From: Acinetobacter sp. NIPH 2699
GTDB lineage: Bacteria > Pseudomonadota > Gammaproteobacteria > Pseudomonadales > Moraxellaceae
Assembly (NCBI RefSeq): GCF_022549355.1
Contig: NZ_JAKZGL010000004.1
Coordinates: 62,001-126,000 of the forward strand
Direction of reading: 5' to 3'
Length of the DNA stretch: 64,000 bases
The notes under the pieces were generated by a model. It had not been told where the DNA came from. It did no database searches and worked only from the letters and a program-made list of their open reading frames with translations. The translations under genes were made by a program, and so were the position numbers. Numbering within the stretch: position 1 is the stretch's first letter; each line of letters begins with the position of its first letter. Below are positions 57,339-64,000 of the stretch, in pieces.

Positions 57339-58025
57339 ATGCAGGATCAGTGGAAAACCAATGCCTATAACAGCCAATGCATTGTCTCATTTAGTGGAGG
57401 TAAAGATAGCTCGCTTGCTTTGTATCATGCCATGCAAAAAGGTCAGGTCATTGGACTAATTGTGATGCTGGAAGAACAAGGTCAGCGCTCTCGCTCACAT
57501 GCCATGCCACTTGATATTATTCAAGCACAAGCAGATGCAATTGGTTTACCTATATTCATGGCTTCATCGAGCTGGACCGACTATGAGAGCAAATTCATCG
57601 AACTCCTCAATCAAGCCAAACAACAAGGTGCTGAAGTACTGATTACAGGCGATTTAGATATGCCCCAACATGGTTGCTGGCATGATCGTGTTACCCAGCA
57701 AGTCGGCCTTAAATTAGGGATGCCACTGTGGCTACGCCCACATAAAGAAGTAGTTGAAGAGTTTATCAAGCTTGGCTTTCACAGTGTCATCGTGACGGTA
57801 AATCTAAATCTGGGTATGCAAGTTGAGGACTTGGGTAAAATCTTAACCCTCGAATACATCCAAGAATTAGAGCATCGCGGTATTGATCCTTGTGGTGAAG
57901 GCGGTGAGTTCCACACCACCGTTATTGATGGGCCAATTTTTAACAAAGCTATTCCTGTACGTCAGGGAAATATTGTTTATCATGAGGAATATGCTTTTCT
58001 AGCACTTGAACTAGACTCAATTTAG
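57339..58025 (+). CDS. Dph6-like PP-loop ATP pyrophosphatase (diphthine-ammonia ligase family)
   Basis: The protein has 228 residues. The PP-loop is VSFSGGKDSSLALY, followed by a segment EVLITGDLDMPQHGCWHDR and GIDPCGEGGEFHTTV, the Dph6/MJ0570-type signature. Bacteria lack diphthamide, so the real substrate is another amide or nucleotide. I start at ATG 57339; a TTG at 57312 extends it by nine residues. It follows a terminator, and bcp comes 19 bases later. Confidence 0.8.
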   Translation: MQDQWKTNAYNSQCIVSFSGGKDSSLALYHAMQKGQVIGLIVMLEEQGQRSRSHAMPLDIIQAQADAIGLPIFMASSSWTDYESKFIELLNQAKQQGAEVLITGDLDMPQHGCWHDRVTQQVGLKLGMPLWLRPHKEVVEEFIKLGFHSVIVTVNLNLGMQVEDLGKILTLEYIQELEHRGIDPCGEGGEFHTTVIDGPIFNKAIPVRQGNIVYHEEYAFLALELDSI

Positions 58026-58044
58026 CTTTATTGAAGGATAAAAA

Positions 58045-58509
58045 ATGTCTGAGAATATCCAATTACCGAATCAAACTTTTCCAACAACGCAAGGTGAAAT
58101 TAATTTAGCTGAACTCAAAAACGGATGGTTGGTCTTATATTTCTATCCAAAAGATTCAACACCAGGCTGTACCACTCAAGCTGTCGGTTTCTCTTGCCTA
58201 AAAGACCAGTTTGATGCGTTGAACTGTCAAATTATCGGGGTATCTCGCGACTCAGTCAAAGCTCATCAGAACTTTACTGAAAAACAAGCACTAACCATTG
58301 ATTTAATTAGTGATAAAGAAGAAGTGCTGTGTAAACACTTTGATGTGATTAAAGAAAAGAACATGTATGGCAAACAAGTCATGGGGATCGAACGTTCAAC
58401 CTTCATCTTCCATAATCAGCAACTGATTAAAAGCTACCACAAAGTCAAAGCTGCTGGACATGCGGAACAAGTACTTGAAGATTTAAAAGCACTTCAGGCC
58501 TCAGAATAA
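58045..58509 (+). CDS. bcp: Peroxiredoxin, Bcp family
   Basis: The thiol peroxidase has 154 residues. The peroxidatic Cys42 is in DSTPGCTTQAVGFSC. In E. coli Bcp the resolving cysteine is five residues later; here that site is valine and the next cysteine is Cys51, nine residues after Cys42. It reduces peroxides, lipid ones included. GAAGGA precedes the start. A terminator follows. Confidence 0.92.
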   Translation: MSENIQLPNQTFPTTQGEINLAELKNGWLVLYFYPKDSTPGCTTQAVGFSCLKDQFDALNCQIIGVSRDSVKAHQNFTEKQALTIDLISDKEEVLCKHFDVIKEKNMYGKQVMGIERSTFIFHNQQLIKSYHKVKAAGHAEQVLEDLKALQASE

Positions 58510-58525
58510 TATTGAACGATAATCG

Positions 58526-58548
58526 AGCGGGTTTCATCCCGCTTTTTT
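58526..58548 (+). terminator. Terminator of bcp
   Basis: AGCGGG (58526-58531) pairs with CCCGCT (58538-58543), followed by a T run to 58548. Confidence 0.85.
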
Positions 58549-58625
58549 ATTAGGACAACCATATTCAATGTCATGATCATGACGTATCATAAAAAGATCA
58601 TAATAATTAAAGTAAAGGCCCTAAC

Positions 58626-59198
58626 ATGAATGACCTTAAGCTCTTTATTCAAATACCATTTTTGATTTCAATTACAGCATGTAGCAGCGCGAGCACCCCG
58701 AATATTTCCCAAGAACCTAAACAATCGGTCATACAAATCCAAAAAGCCAGTGCAAAAATTACATGCCAAGATTTACAAAATCCAGCTTATCAACAAGCAA
58801 TAGTGACTGCGATTAATGAGATTCGAAGACAACCCCGCCAGTGTGGTCAACGACATTTTCCTACCGCCCCACCATTAATATGGAATAATCAGTTATATCA
58901 AAGTGCATTTGCTCACACCAAAGATATGACCGAGCATAACTTTTTAGGGCATGTCAGCAGCACTGGACTTGATCTAAAAGCAAGGTTAAAACTTTATCAA
59001 TTTAAAGGACGTGGTGGTGGCGAAAATGTTGCTCACGGCCAGAAAGACCTAAATGAAGTGATCGCTTCATGGTTAACCAGCCCAGTACACTGTAGCAATA
59101 TCATGCAGCCTAAATTTACGGATTACGCAATCGCTTGCGCTCCTGACCAATCCGCTCAACAAAGAAATTACTGGACACAACAATTTGGTGTTCGCTAA
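58626..59198 (+). CDS. CAP-domain (SCP/PR-1) lipoprotein
   Basis: The 190-residue protein has the lipobox I-T-A-C at residues 16-19 and a CAP domain with the tetrad residues: His in FAHTKDMTEHNFLGH, Glu in GGGENVAHG and His in SPVHCSNIM. Extra cysteines (TCQDLQ, RQCGQ, HCSN, IACAP) probably form disulfides. CAP proteins in bacteria have no settled function. The next gene follows after 14 bases. Confidence 0.85.
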   Translation: MNDLKLFIQIPFLISITACSSASTPNISQEPKQSVIQIQKASAKITCQDLQNPAYQQAIVTAINEIRRQPRQCGQRHFPTAPPLIWNNQLYQSAFAHTKDMTEHNFLGHVSSTGLDLKARLKLYQFKGRGGGENVAHGQKDLNEVIASWLTSPVHCSNIMQPKFTDYAIACAPDQSAQQRNYWTQQFGVR

Positions 59199-59212
59199 TA
59201 AAAGGACTCATC

Positions 59213-59575
59213 ATGCAAACTGGTTCAATCACCCCTATTCTTCGTATTTTTGATATTGATGTGGCCCAATCTTTTTATATGGATTATTTGGGTTTTCAAA
59301 TCGATTGGCAGCACACCTTCGGAGATAACTTTCCTCTTTATTTACAGATATCTAAAGGTGATTGCATCATTCACTTATCTGAACATTTTGGCGATGCCAG
59401 CCCACATAGTGCCATCCGTATTTACTGGGAAAATATAAGTTTACTGCATGCTGAACTAGATGCTCAAAACTATAAATTTGCCAAACCACAAATTGAAAAA
59501 ACGGATTGGGAAACACTTGAACTGACCATCACAGACCCATTTTCCAATCGGCTCGTTTTTTGGGAAGATGCTTAA
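59213..59575 (+). CDS. Glyoxalase-superfamily (bleomycin-resistance-like) protein
   Basis: This single VOC-fold protein of 120 residues starts ITPILRIFDIDVAQSFYMDYLGF and ends with TDPFSNRLVFWED. The layout matches bleomycin-binding-type proteins, but no drug can be assigned. AAGGA precedes the start. It is probably co-transcribed with the CAP lipoprotein. Confidence 0.8.
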   Translation: MQTGSITPILRIFDIDVAQSFYMDYLGFQIDWQHTFGDNFPLYLQISKGDCIIHLSEHFGDASPHSAIRIYWENISLLHAELDAQNYKFAKPQIEKTDWETLELTITDPFSNRLVFWEDA

Positions 59576-59607
59576 GGTCTGTGAAAGATCAAAACATCCA
59601 TATCATT

Positions 59608-60006
59608 TCAATTCGATAGAATGTGATAATGAAACACTTTGCTTATAATTTTCCAAACACCATTGTCATGTACAAAAGTTAAGGCATCATAAAAATATTT
59701 AGGTTCAATCGCACATTCAACATGCACAATTGCCGTTTTTTCACTAATGATATTGATCGAGATGATCTTATCCTGCCTTAACTGTTTTCTTGAAGCAGGT
59801 GAAATTCGCTGTTCGACGATTGGAAAATATTCATTCATCGTCAGTTTAAGTAAGGGCTGATCCGTAACACAAATATATACCGCATCTGGGTGAAAGACTT
59901 GCCTGAGTAAGCTTACATCGCTTGTATATAATCCATCAAAATAGCGTTGTAACTGCAATTGTATTGTCGCGATGTCCGCTTGGCATGGTTTACTTTGCTT
60001 AGACAT
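59608..60006 (-). CDS. NTF2-like (SnoaL/DUF4440-type) protein
   Basis: The 132-residue cone-shaped fold protein has IQLQLQRYFDGLYTSDVSLL, FHPDAVYICV and FVHDNGVWKIISKVFHYH. It belongs to the nuclear-transport-factor-2-like group, which includes enzymes and binding proteins. GAGGAGA precedes the start. It follows the tautomerase gene by 16 bases in the same operon. Confidence 0.78.
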   Translation of the reverse strand: MSKQSKPCQADIATIQLQLQRYFDGLYTSDVSLLRQVFHPDAVYICVTDQPLLKLTMNEYFPIVEQRISPASRKQLRQDKIISINIISEKTAIVHVECAIEPKYFYDALTFVHDNGVWKIISKVFHYHILSN

Positions 60007-60022
60007 TCATTTCTCCTCTCAT

Positions 60023-60226
60023 CTATCTGCTACGCTGTCTCAACTGCTGAACGGACTCACCTGCCACGCCCCAATTCTCTGTGGCAACTTCATCGATCAC
60101 CACAAAAGTCGTTGCAGGCTCTTTATTAAGCACCTTTACGACTAAATCAGTCGCACCGCGAATTAACTGCTGTTTCTGTTCTATAGTCACACCTTCGTCT
60201 GTGACCTGAATCAAAATATAAGGCAT
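60023..60226 (-). CDS. 4-oxalocrotonate tautomerase-like protein
   Basis: The 67-residue tautomerase starts MPYILIQVTDEGVT, which leaves Pro as residue 1 after methionine removal, the catalytic base of this family. Another ATG (60229) just upstream would put Met before it; a longer frame to 60268 has no support. GAGGAAG is placed well for either. With the NTF2-like gene it makes a two-gene operon divergent from a LysR regulator. Confidence 0.85.
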   Translation of the reverse strand: MPYILIQVTDEGVTIEQKQQLIRGATDLVVKVLNKEPATTFVVIDEVATENWGVAGESVQQLRQRSR

Positions 60227-60356
60227 CATCACTTCCTCATCAAAAATATATACGGTTGAGGAATGCATAGATTCACCAACTGATGCTTATCGTATTCTTT
60301 ACATCAGTGTGATTAAATAGCATACAAATCAAATCATTTTTTACATGGTGTAATGA

Positions 60357-61277
60357 ATGACACAGCAACTCAAAAGAGTGATGTTAAGTAGCGTTGAGTT
60401 ATTTTGTTTAGTGGCAGAACGAAAAAGTTTTAGTCAGGCAGCAATGGTTGCTGGCCTAACACCTGCTGCTGTCAGTCGATCCATCGCTCGACTTGAACAA
60501 CGCTTAAACACGCAACTCTTTATCCGTAGCACTCGCCAAGTTCGTCTGACCGACAGTGGTGAGGTTTATTTTCAGCAATGTAGACAGGCTTTAAACCAAA
60601 TTATTGATGCAGAGCAGCTATTAAAAAATCAGCACCAACAACTCAGCGGTAAAATTCGTATCAGTGTGCCTACTCCGTATGGACATTATCGAATATTGCC
60701 ATTACTGCCTTTGTTTATGCAGCGTTATCCAGAGATTCAAATTGATATTCAACTGACCAATACAAATATCGACTTTATTAACCACGGATTTGATTTGGCG
60801 ATTCGTGGGCGGCATCTCAAAGATTCAAATTTGATTGCTCGGACATTAGAACAAGCCGAGCTGGTTGTGGTTGCTTCACCCGAATATCTCGAATCTAAAA
60901 TCCCCCCAAACACGATCCAAGCGCTTGATCAGCACGAATGTATTCAATTTATATTGCCGAGTACGGGTAAAAATGTGCCTTGGCTGTTTAAAGTTGATGA
61001 TCGCATCATTGAATATGCCACGACTGGAAAAATACAATGTCTAGATGATATTTTGGGTACAGTGACACTGGCAAAACAGGGTGCGGGATTACTACAAACC
61101 TATCGTTTCATTGTTGAGCAAGAACTTCAGAATGGACAATTGGTTGAATTGCTCAGCCCATTTGCAGGAACAGCACGTCCATTTTCTTTACTCTATCCAT
61201 CGCAAAAATATGCCTCTACCCACATCCGCACTTTTATTGATTTTTTGATGGCACATCTTAAAACAGATGCATCATGA
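60357..61277 (+). CDS. LysR-family regulator
   Basis: The 306-residue protein has a helix-turn-helix (SFSQAAMVAGLTPAAVSRSIARLEQRL) and a LysR effector domain (RISVPTPYGHYRILPLLPLFMQRYPEI). It is of the DsdC/CrgA-type group. It lies 130 bases from the divergent tautomerase gene and probably controls that operon, as is usual for LysR regulators. Confidence 0.88.
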   Translation: MTQQLKRVMLSSVELFCLVAERKSFSQAAMVAGLTPAAVSRSIARLEQRLNTQLFIRSTRQVRLTDSGEVYFQQCRQALNQIIDAEQLLKNQHQQLSGKIRISVPTPYGHYRILPLLPLFMQRYPEIQIDIQLTNTNIDFINHGFDLAIRGRHLKDSNLIARTLEQAELVVVASPEYLESKIPPNTIQALDQHECIQFILPSTGKNVPWLFKVDDRIIEYATTGKIQCLDDILGTVTLAKQGAGLLQTYRFIVEQELQNGQLVELLSPFAGTARPFSLLYPSQKYASTHIRTFIDFLMAHLKTDAS

Positions 61278-61282
61278 ATTTT

Positions 61283-61867
61283 TTATTCATCCAAATCTAC
61301 GATATCTAAATTACTGCGATCGCCTGTTAAAAACTTCTGTTGCAAAGTCTTATAGGTCGATGTCTGTTGGAACTGTTCTAAAAATTGGATCGTTCCTTTT
61401 GGGAAAGCTTGGGTCTTGATCTCACCTCGATAATAATCCTCACGCATTGGCGTTGCAGACATTGAGGCTTTTAGGCTTTCTAACTCAACCATGCTCCATT
61501 CTGGGAATAATTTTAGATAATAAGAGGATTCATCTTTAAAATGACCGATTAAACCAACTTTTGAATTTGGTTGAATCACTTGATTCACCAACTCCTTGAC
61601 TTGTTTAACCCACTTTTCATCATTATAAACATCAATGACATGTACAAAATGAATGCGTTGCTTATCTTCATCAACAAAATTTGACAATATCATGGCTTCC
61701 CTTTCATGAGCGAGAAAAGGATTCTTAATATTTCGTTCTGCTTGAGCCGAACCAAGTGCTAAAACAACATGGTGACTTTGTTGCAACGCAATCTCAATGG
61801 TCAACATATGTGCCAAATGAAACGGCTGGAAGCGTCCAATAAAAACAAGATAGTCAAATTTGTACAT
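61283..61867 (-). CDS. nadM: Nicotinamide-nucleotide adenylyltransferase
   Basis: The protein has 194 residues from ATG 61867 (MYKFDYLVFIGRFQPFHLAH). It has the GRFQPFH (G-x-F-x-P-x-H) motif of nucleotidyltransferases and the C-terminal SMSATPMRED (I-S-x-T-x-x-R-like) site. It makes NAD from NMN. In some bacteria NadM is fused to a Nudix domain; here the protein ends before one would begin. The upstream frame to 61951 has no support. The terminal region is convergent with the LysR gene. Confidence 0.88.
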   Translation of the reverse strand: MYKFDYLVFIGRFQPFHLAHMLTIEIALQQSHHVVLALGSAQAERNIKNPFLAHEREAMILSNFVDEDKQRIHFVHVIDVYNDEKWVKQVKELVNQVIQPNSKVGLIGHFKDESSYYLKLFPEWSMVELESLKASMSATPMREDYYRGEIKTQAFPKGTIQFLEQFQQTSTYKTLQQKFLTGDRSNLDIVDLDE

Positions 61868-61976
61868 AAATAGAAATTCACTTTTTATGAACTCATCAGT
61901 TACACCAAATTGCAGTAAGATGCGACATAATGAACACTTAAAAATTAACAAGATGGTTTAAAGCAAGGATAGTACG

Positions 61977-62777
61977 ATGACACTTAGCTGTATTCAACAA
62001 CCTCATCCACATTTGCAAGCAAATTTAGAAGATGGCGTACTCACCTTAGCCATTAACCGCTCAGAAGCTAAAAATGCGCTTTATGGTGAACTTTATCTTT
62101 GGATTGCACAAGCATTTGACGAAGCAGATACTGATAAAAATGTTCGTGTTGTGATTTTCCGTGGTGCAGAAAATGATTTCTCTGCGGGTAATGACATGAA
62201 AGACTTCATGGGCTTTATGCAAAAACCACTTGAAGCTCCTGCTGGTGAAGGCCCTCCATTTGTATTATTAAAAGCCGCAGCACGTTTTTCTAAGCCACTG
62301 ATTATCGCAGTAAAAGGTGTGGCAATCGGTATTGGTGTAACGATTTTACTCCATGCTGACCTCGTATATGCAGACAAGACTGCATTATTCCAAATTCCTT
62401 TTGTGAGCCTTGGTCTTTCACCAGAAGGTGCGGCAAGTCGTTTATTAGTACAACAAGCAGGCTACCATAAGGCAGCAGAATTATTATTCACAGCGAAAAA
62501 GTTTGATGCAGCAACTGCACAACAAGCCAATCTCATCAATGATGTAGTTGACGATGTCTATGCAACAGCGCAACAAACAGCGCAACAGCTCGCTGCTCTA
62601 CCATTGGCTTCACTCAAGCAAAGTAAAGCATTGATGAAAAAGGATTTAGCTGAAATCATTAGCTGTATTGATGAAGAAGCTGAAATCTTTATGCAGCGCG
62701 TACGCTCACCTGAAATGATGGAAGCAGTACAAGCATTTATGCAAAAACGTAAACCTGATTTTTCACAGTTCAACTAA
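61977..62777 (+). CDS. Enoyl-CoA hydratase/isomerase family protein
   Basis: The crotonase-fold enzyme of 266 residues has LAINRSEAKNALYGELY, the oxyanion segment FSAGNDMKDFMGFM, IAVKGVAIGIGVTILLHADL and SLGLSPEGAASRLL. It is transcribed divergently from nadM. Its catalytic Glu pattern is like isomerase-type members, so hydratase activity is not assured. AAGGA precedes the start. A terminator follows. Confidence 0.88.
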   Translation: MTLSCIQQPHPHLQANLEDGVLTLAINRSEAKNALYGELYLWIAQAFDEADTDKNVRVVIFRGAENDFSAGNDMKDFMGFMQKPLEAPAGEGPPFVLLKAAARFSKPLIIAVKGVAIGIGVTILLHADLVYADKTALFQIPFVSLGLSPEGAASRLLVQQAGYHKAAELLFTAKKFDAATAQQANLINDVVDDVYATAQQTAQQLAALPLASLKQSKALMKKDLAEIISCIDEEAEIFMQRVRSPEMMEAVQAFMQKRKPDFSQFN

Positions 62778-62802
62778 ATTGACGCTAAAATCGCTGCATA
62801 AG

Positions 62803-62836
62803 ACCACTTAGTTCATAGAACTAGGTGGTTTTTTTA
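62803..62836 (+). terminator. Terminator of the enoyl-CoA hydratase gene
   Basis: ACCACTTAGTTC (62803-62814) pairs with GAACTAGGTGGT (62818-62829) with one wobble pair, followed by a T run. Confidence 0.88.
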
Positions 62837-62884
62837 TTGAACGTCCCAATATGAATAATAAATACCTAGGAATGACCTTGTCTC

Positions 62885-63646
62885 ATGTCAGATCAAACAA
62901 AAGCTGAAAAGAAACGTTATTACGAAGCTGCACCACAAGATATTGATGTTGCCAACTTTCGTAAAGTAGTTGAAAGCCGCCGTTCTGTACGTAAATTTAC
63001 CGATAAACCTATTCCGAATGAAATTTTAGATGCGTGTTTGGATTTGGCATTGCTTGCGCCAAACTCATCAAATTTACAGCCGTGGACTTTCTATGTGGTA
63101 CAACATCCCACCAAGAAGAAACAACTGGTCAAAGCATGTTTAAACCAACTTGCTGCGAAAACAGCGCCTGAATTGATCGTGTGTGTCGCTCGAACGGATC
63201 GTGTTGATGAAATGGCGAAACTGAATATCAGTGAGTTCCCTTTTCCAGAAGCTCCACCAACAGTACAAAAGTATTACCGCTTTATTCCATATAACTATAA
63301 AACAGGTTACTTCAATGCATTGGGGAATTTTAAGAAAGTCGCTTTCAAAGTCGCACGTACGCTAGACAAGCAACTTCCTGTCACAGCATTTAACCCTGCT
63401 GATGCAAAATTATGGGCAACCAAAACCACTGCTTTAGCGTGTGAAAACCTAGTATTGGCTTTACGTGCCTACGGTTTTGATAGTTGTATGATGGAAGGTT
63501 TTGATGAACCTTTAGTCCGTAAAATATTAAAACTCAATGACCAACAATACCCTGTCATGGTGATTAGCGCAGGTGAACGAGCAGAAGATGGTGTGTTCTT
63601 CCCTCAATATCGTTTTGACCGTGATTTATTTATTCAAAAAGTCTAG
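62885..63646 (+). CDS. Nitroreductase family protein
   Basis: The 253-residue flavoprotein has VVESRRSVRKFTDKPIP, ALLAPNSSNLQPWTFYVV and CENLVLALRAYGFDSCMMEGFD, typical of the FMN nitroreductase fold. The substrate is unknown. It is a single gene convergent with the NIF3-like gene three bases from its end. Confidence 0.88.
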   Translation: MSDQTKAEKKRYYEAAPQDIDVANFRKVVESRRSVRKFTDKPIPNEILDACLDLALLAPNSSNLQPWTFYVVQHPTKKKQLVKACLNQLAAKTAPELIVCVARTDRVDEMAKLNISEFPFPEAPPTVQKYYRFIPYNYKTGYFNALGNFKKVAFKVARTLDKQLPVTAFNPADAKLWATKTTALACENLVLALRAYGFDSCMMEGFDEPLVRKILKLNDQQYPVMVISAGERAEDGVFFPQYRFDRDLFIQKV

Positions 63647-63649
63647 TTC

Positions 63650-63964
63650 TTATTGGATATCTAAAATTTGTATAAACTCAAAGGCAGGCTCTTCATAAGG
63701 ATGGCTTGCCTTGAGTGCTTTTGCGACCGCACTGGCTTTTTCTTCTGCAACAATCGTTTCCACGCGCCATTCTTCGAGTTGTTCTAATGTATCTAACTGT
63801 CCTAAAAATGGATTTGCACCTTTAACGGGCTTAAATTGCCCTATCCCTTTCACTTGCCATGCACAGTGTTCATAATTTCCAATTCCACCTGCCCCAGCTT
63901 CAAAAATCGCTTGTTTGGTGGATTCAAGGTGAGATTCAGGCACGTAATAAATCAGCTTTAACAT
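63650..63964 (-). CDS. NIF3/YqfO C-terminal-domain protein
   Basis: The 104-residue protein starts MLKLIYYVPESHLE and has IFEAGAGGIGNYEHCAWQVKGIGQFKP, then ASHPYEEPAFEFIQI, the same pattern as the CutA-like insert of NIF3/YqfO proteins. It stands as an independent small gene here. A GTG three codons upstream is less likely than ATG 63964. The function is not known. Confidence 0.82.
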   Translation of the reverse strand: MLKLIYYVPESHLESTKQAIFEAGAGGIGNYEHCAWQVKGIGQFKPVKGANPFLGQLDTLEQLEEWRVETIVAEEKASAVAKALKASHPYEEPAFEFIQILDIQ

Positions 63965-64000
63965 ATTATGCACCTATTATCCCCTTTGTTTTTTCAATCC

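Noticed and set aside
1..64000. CRISPR arrays, insertion sequences, toxin-antitoxin pairs, rRNA
   Set aside because: No regularly spaced repeats, transposase, paired small toxin-antitoxin genes or rRNA segments were found on reading the window.

Overview
The window looks like an ordinary chromosomal segment of an Acinetobacter-type gammaproteobacterium. The DNA is AT-rich (judged by eye, roughly 40% G+C). Several gene neighbourhoods are those I know from Acinetobacter: rubA-rubB-esterase-oxyR, a lone Wzi-family protein, pabC-mltG-tmk, lepA-lepB-DUF4845-rnc-era-recO-pdxJ, and sbp-hydrolase-cysTWA-cysB. Almost everything is chromosomal housekeeping or metabolism. I see no prophage, insertion sequence, CRISPR array, integron or rRNA. 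There is one tRNA (Asn, GTT).

Layout. 1-4.7 kb: 5' end of cysD (minus strand) preceded by an overlapping 32-codon ORF, then wzi-like, a DUF2059 protein, lysS and an SRPBCC protein. 5-8.4 kb: rubredoxin, rubredoxin reductase, esterase and OxyR. 8.5-11.4 kb: dusB, a DUF1615 lipoprotein and a HAD phosphatase. 11.5-19.9 kb: an iron-uptake island with a TonB receptor, a divergent PiuC-like dioxygenase translationally coupled to an FMN alpha-hydroxy-acid oxidase, and a ferric ABC transporter in the order ATPase, binding protein, permease. A Fur-box-like site sits in the divergent promoter. 19.9-25.5 kb: proB, obgE, two tandem membrane-anchored paralogues of unknown function, and gap. 25.8-33.1 kb: rarD, lipocalin, uvrB, a macro-like protein with an extra C-terminal region, aspC, two small unknowns and tRNA-Asn. 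33.2-40.5 kb: a minus-strand run miaE-pdxJ-recO-lipoprotein-era-rnc-DUF4845-lepB-lepA. 40.6-47.3 kb: thioesterase, Do-family protease, nadB, tmk, mltG and pabC. 47.7-53.3 kb: the sulfate/thiosulfate uptake operon with a CysB-type regulator. 53.4-64 kb: an outer-membrane barrel, dapD, queE-queC with a secreted Cys-pair protein, a Dph6-like PP-loop protein, bcp, a CAP-domain lipoprotein, small enzymes, a LysR regulator, nadM, enoyl-CoA hydratase, nitroreductase and a NIF3-like protein.

Themes. Sulfur assimilation appears at both ends of the biology here: cysD at the left edge activates sulfate imported by the sbp-cysTWA system around 48-52 kb. Electron transfer for alkane hydroxylation (rubA/rubB) sits beside the peroxide regulator oxyR. 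The iron island combines outer-membrane uptake, a 2-oxoglutarate-type oxygenase, an oxidase and a periplasm-to-cytosol transporter, and could act as one uptake-and-processing module.

Most worth a second look: (1) the 32-codon ORF fused by overlap to cysD, whose sequence resembles both ends of the N-terminal region of Met3/Sat-type ATP sulfurylase with the middle missing; (2) the two tandem beta-repeat membrane-anchored paralogues at 22.5-23.9 kb; (3) the PiuC-oxidase coupling in the iron locus; (4) the macro-like protein with an uncharacterised C-terminal region; (5) several structured intergenic elements.
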